DNA of 14,270 nt from assembly GCA_026982915.1 (NCBI GenBank), contig JALWQU010000150.1, positions 1-14,270 on the forward strand. The letters are read 5' to 3'. Within the stretch, counting starts at the first letter, position 1. Every line of letters begins with the position of its first letter. The notes beneath the pieces were generated by a model. It was not told the origin of the DNA and made no database searches. It saw nothing but the letters and a program-made list of their open reading frames with translations. A program made the position numbers and the translations under genes. The DNA is from Candidatus Altimarinota bacterium. Lineage in GTDB: Bacteria > Patescibacteriota > Gracilibacteria > UBA4473. Shown here piece after piece: positions 12,771 through 14,270 of this stretch.

Positions 12771-14198
12771 ATGTCACCAAAAAATATTATTGATAAAATT
12801 TGGAATGAGCATGTTGTAAAACATGAAAAAGGCGTACCGGATGTACTTTTTATTGATCTCCAACTTATCCATGAAGTAACCACACCACAAGCTTTCCAGA
12901 CATTACGAGATAAGAATCTTACTATCTTTGACCCAACGCGAACTATAGCAACAGTGGATCACTCGATTCCAACCGACTTGAAACGAGAAAACTACAAGGA
13001 TAAACAAACTCGAAAACAGGTCGAAATGCTTCGTAAAAATTGCCGAGACTTTGGGCTCAAATTATACGATACGGGTAGTGGACACCAAGGAGTTGTCCAT
13101 GTTACAGGTCCCGAATTAGGGCTCACACAACCAGGACAAACGATTGTTTGTGGAGACAGTCATACCGCTACACATGGGGCTTTTGGGGCTATAGCTTTTG
13201 GGATCGGAACAACACAAATACTACACGTATTAGCAACCCAGTGCTTATTGCTTGAAAAACCCAAAACAATGCGGGTAAATTTCATTGGAAAACCTTCTAA
13301 ATATTTCACCGCTAAAGACGCTATCTTGCTCCTTATTCAGCAAATAGGAATTCAAGGAGGAACGGGCTACGCTATGGAATTTTGTGGTGATTTTATTAAA
13401 AACATATCCATGGAAGGACGGATGACTATTTGTAATATGGCGATTGAATGTGGGGCAAAATCAGGTTTGATTTCTCCGGACAGAAAAACCATAGAATACC
13501 TACGAACCAAGCCAGCCAGTAAAAAAATAATGGAAGATAATCCCGATATTATTAACGAATGGTTGTCTTTAGCGTCAACCGATAAAGCCGTATTCGATGC
13601 AGTCGTGGATATTCACCTTGATGGACAACGTCCTATTGTGACTTGGGGAACAAACCCCGAACAGTCTATTACCGTTAACGAAAAAATCCCTGATCCACAA
13701 GTAATGGCCGATGAAGCTAAAGCTCTAGCGGCTAAAAAGTCACTGGATTACACCCAATTAAAGGCCGGAGATCCTATAATAGGAACGCCTATTGACTATG
13801 TTTTTATTGGGAGTTGCACCAATGGACGAATTGAGGATTTCAGAGCGGTAGCCAATATCCTAAAGGGTAAAAAAATACATAATCGAATTACTATGCTTTG
13901 TGTTCCTGGATCGGAAGTTGTGCGAGCTCAGTGTATAGCTGAAGGTTTAGATAAAATTTTCATGGCTGCAGGCGTTGATTTTCGTGCTTCTGGCTGTTCC
14001 ATGTGTTTAGCGATGAATGGCGACATTGTGCCTTCTGGAAAAAGATGCGCCTCAACCTCAAATCGTAATTTCGTAGGAAGGCAGGGTGTTGGTAGCTTTA
14101 CACACTTAATGAGCCCCCTTATGGCAGCTATTTGTGCGATAAAAGGTGAGATAACAGACCCTGAACTATACTTTAATGAAATCAAGAATCTCTTTTAA
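12771..14198 (+). CDS. leuC: 3-isopropylmalate dehydratase large subunit
   Basis: 475 residues, full length (E. coli LeuC is about 466). With LeuD it isomerises 2- to 3-isopropylmalate in cytoplasmic leucine synthesis, using a [4Fe-4S] cluster. Seen: LIHEVTTPQAF (32-42), CGDSHTATHGAFGAIAFGIG (127-146), GTGYAMEFCGD (197-207), SMEGRMTICNMAIE (213-226), VTWGTNPEQ (290-298), cluster ligands Cys349 (IGSCTNGRIEDFR) and Cys409/Cys412 (SGCSMCLAMN), and CASTSNRNFVGRQG (426-439). The end-to-end match with LeuC, including the CASTSNRNF(V/E)GRQG block, favours LeuC over aconitase or homoaconitase, though homologues acting on related malates share most motifs. No ribosome site precedes ATG 12771. It is divergent from the 765-residue gene. 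Another start codon lies 38 bases past its stop. Confidence 0.95.
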   Translation: MSPKNIIDKIWNEHVVKHEKGVPDVLFIDLQLIHEVTTPQAFQTLRDKNLTIFDPTRTIATVDHSIPTDLKRENYKDKQTRKQVEMLRKNCRDFGLKLYDTGSGHQGVVHVTGPELGLTQPGQTIVCGDSHTATHGAFGAIAFGIGTTQILHVLATQCLLLEKPKTMRVNFIGKPSKYFTAKDAILLLIQQIGIQGGTGYAMEFCGDFIKNISMEGRMTICNMAIECGAKSGLISPDRKTIEYLRTKPASKKIMEDNPDIINEWLSLASTDKAVFDAVVDIHLDGQRPIVTWGTNPEQSITVNEKIPDPQVMADEAKALAAKKSLDYTQLKAGDPIIGTPIDYVFIGSCTNGRIEDFRAVANILKGKKIHNRITMLCVPGSEVVRAQCIAEGLDKIFMAAGVDFRASGCSMCLAMNGDIVPSGKRCASTSNRNFVGRQGVGSFTHLMSPLMAAICAIKGEITDPELYFNEIKNLF

Positions 14199-14199
14199 A

Positions 14200-14228
14200 T
14201 TGACGACTTTCTCTAAAACTTTAATACT
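14200..14228 (+). promoter_or_regulatory. Weak promoter-like pair after leuC
   Basis: TTGACG (14200-14205), a 17-bp spacer and AATACT (14223-14228, 4 of 6). If real, transcription would start near 14235, almost at ATG 14237, as in the leaderless case at 5098. Confidence 0.25.
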
Positions 14229-14236
14229 TATTATAC

Positions 14237-14270
14237 ATGAAATCCTCTACACAAAACCCTACTCTAGAAG
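14237..14270 (+). CDS. Start of a gene cut by the window end, possibly leuD or another leu gene
   Basis: ATG 14237 opens a frame MKSSTQNPTLE that runs off the window. Its position 38 bases after leuC on the same strand suggests the next leucine gene, often leuD. The 11 visible residues carry no diagnostic motif, so the identity rests on position only. Confidence 0.3.
   Translation, partial: MKSSTQNPTLE

Noticed and set aside
1-14270. UGA-as-glycine or tryptophan code
   Set aside because: No gene needs a TGA read as an amino acid to reach its expected length, and all conserved Gly and Trp positions use ordinary codons.

Overview
The window is bacterial DNA, AT-rich by eye, with recognisable sigma-70-type promoters (TTGACA/TATAAT class) and intrinsic terminators. 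All twelve coding regions read through in the standard bacterial code: stops are mostly TAA or TAG, and TGA ends only the TPR and AAA genes. Almost no start codon has a Shine-Dalgarno sequence. The mix of housekeeping genes with several large proteins I cannot place suggests an under-sampled lineage, perhaps a candidate phylum, but nothing here fixes the taxonomy.

Layout. 1-507 (+) is the 3' part of ribulose-phosphate 3-epimerase. 508-1486 has no convincing large gene but is the most structured DNA in the window. It holds a 24-bp direct repeat with palindromic cores, a perfect consensus promoter (703-731) with no recognised gene behind it, a 19-bp hairpin that would bury the ribosome site and start codon of a 43-residue frame, a closed multi-helix element (1021-1120), and a pair of mutually exclusive hairpins (1199-1286). 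1487-2161 (+) is a Bax inhibitor-1 family membrane protein. A bidirectional terminator separates it from a minus-strand pair at 4216-2230: a membrane-anchored TPR protein overlapping a classical AAA ATPase. A divergent HU gene (4358-4633) ends in a strong hairpin terminator shared with a convergent 134-residue unknown gene (5098-4694). Next is a 606-residue unknown cytoplasmic protein on the minus strand (7013-5193).

From 7140 three plus-strand genes follow: a LOG-family protein, an M50 site-2-type membrane metalloprotease without an obvious PDZ domain, and PurQ with a long C-terminal extension whose end resembles PurS. A 765-residue signal-anchored unknown protein (12571-10274, minus) converges on purQ. 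Divergent from it is a full-length leuC (12771-14198) with a further start codon at 14237, possibly the next leucine gene.

Metabolism represented: pentose phosphate pathway, purine synthesis and leucine synthesis. The less ordinary parts are the 508-1486 interval, the TPR/AAA pair, the PurQ extension, the altered Asp pair in the Bax inhibitor-1 protein, and the predicted leaderless gene at 5098. No tRNA, rRNA, transposase or CRISPR array was seen.
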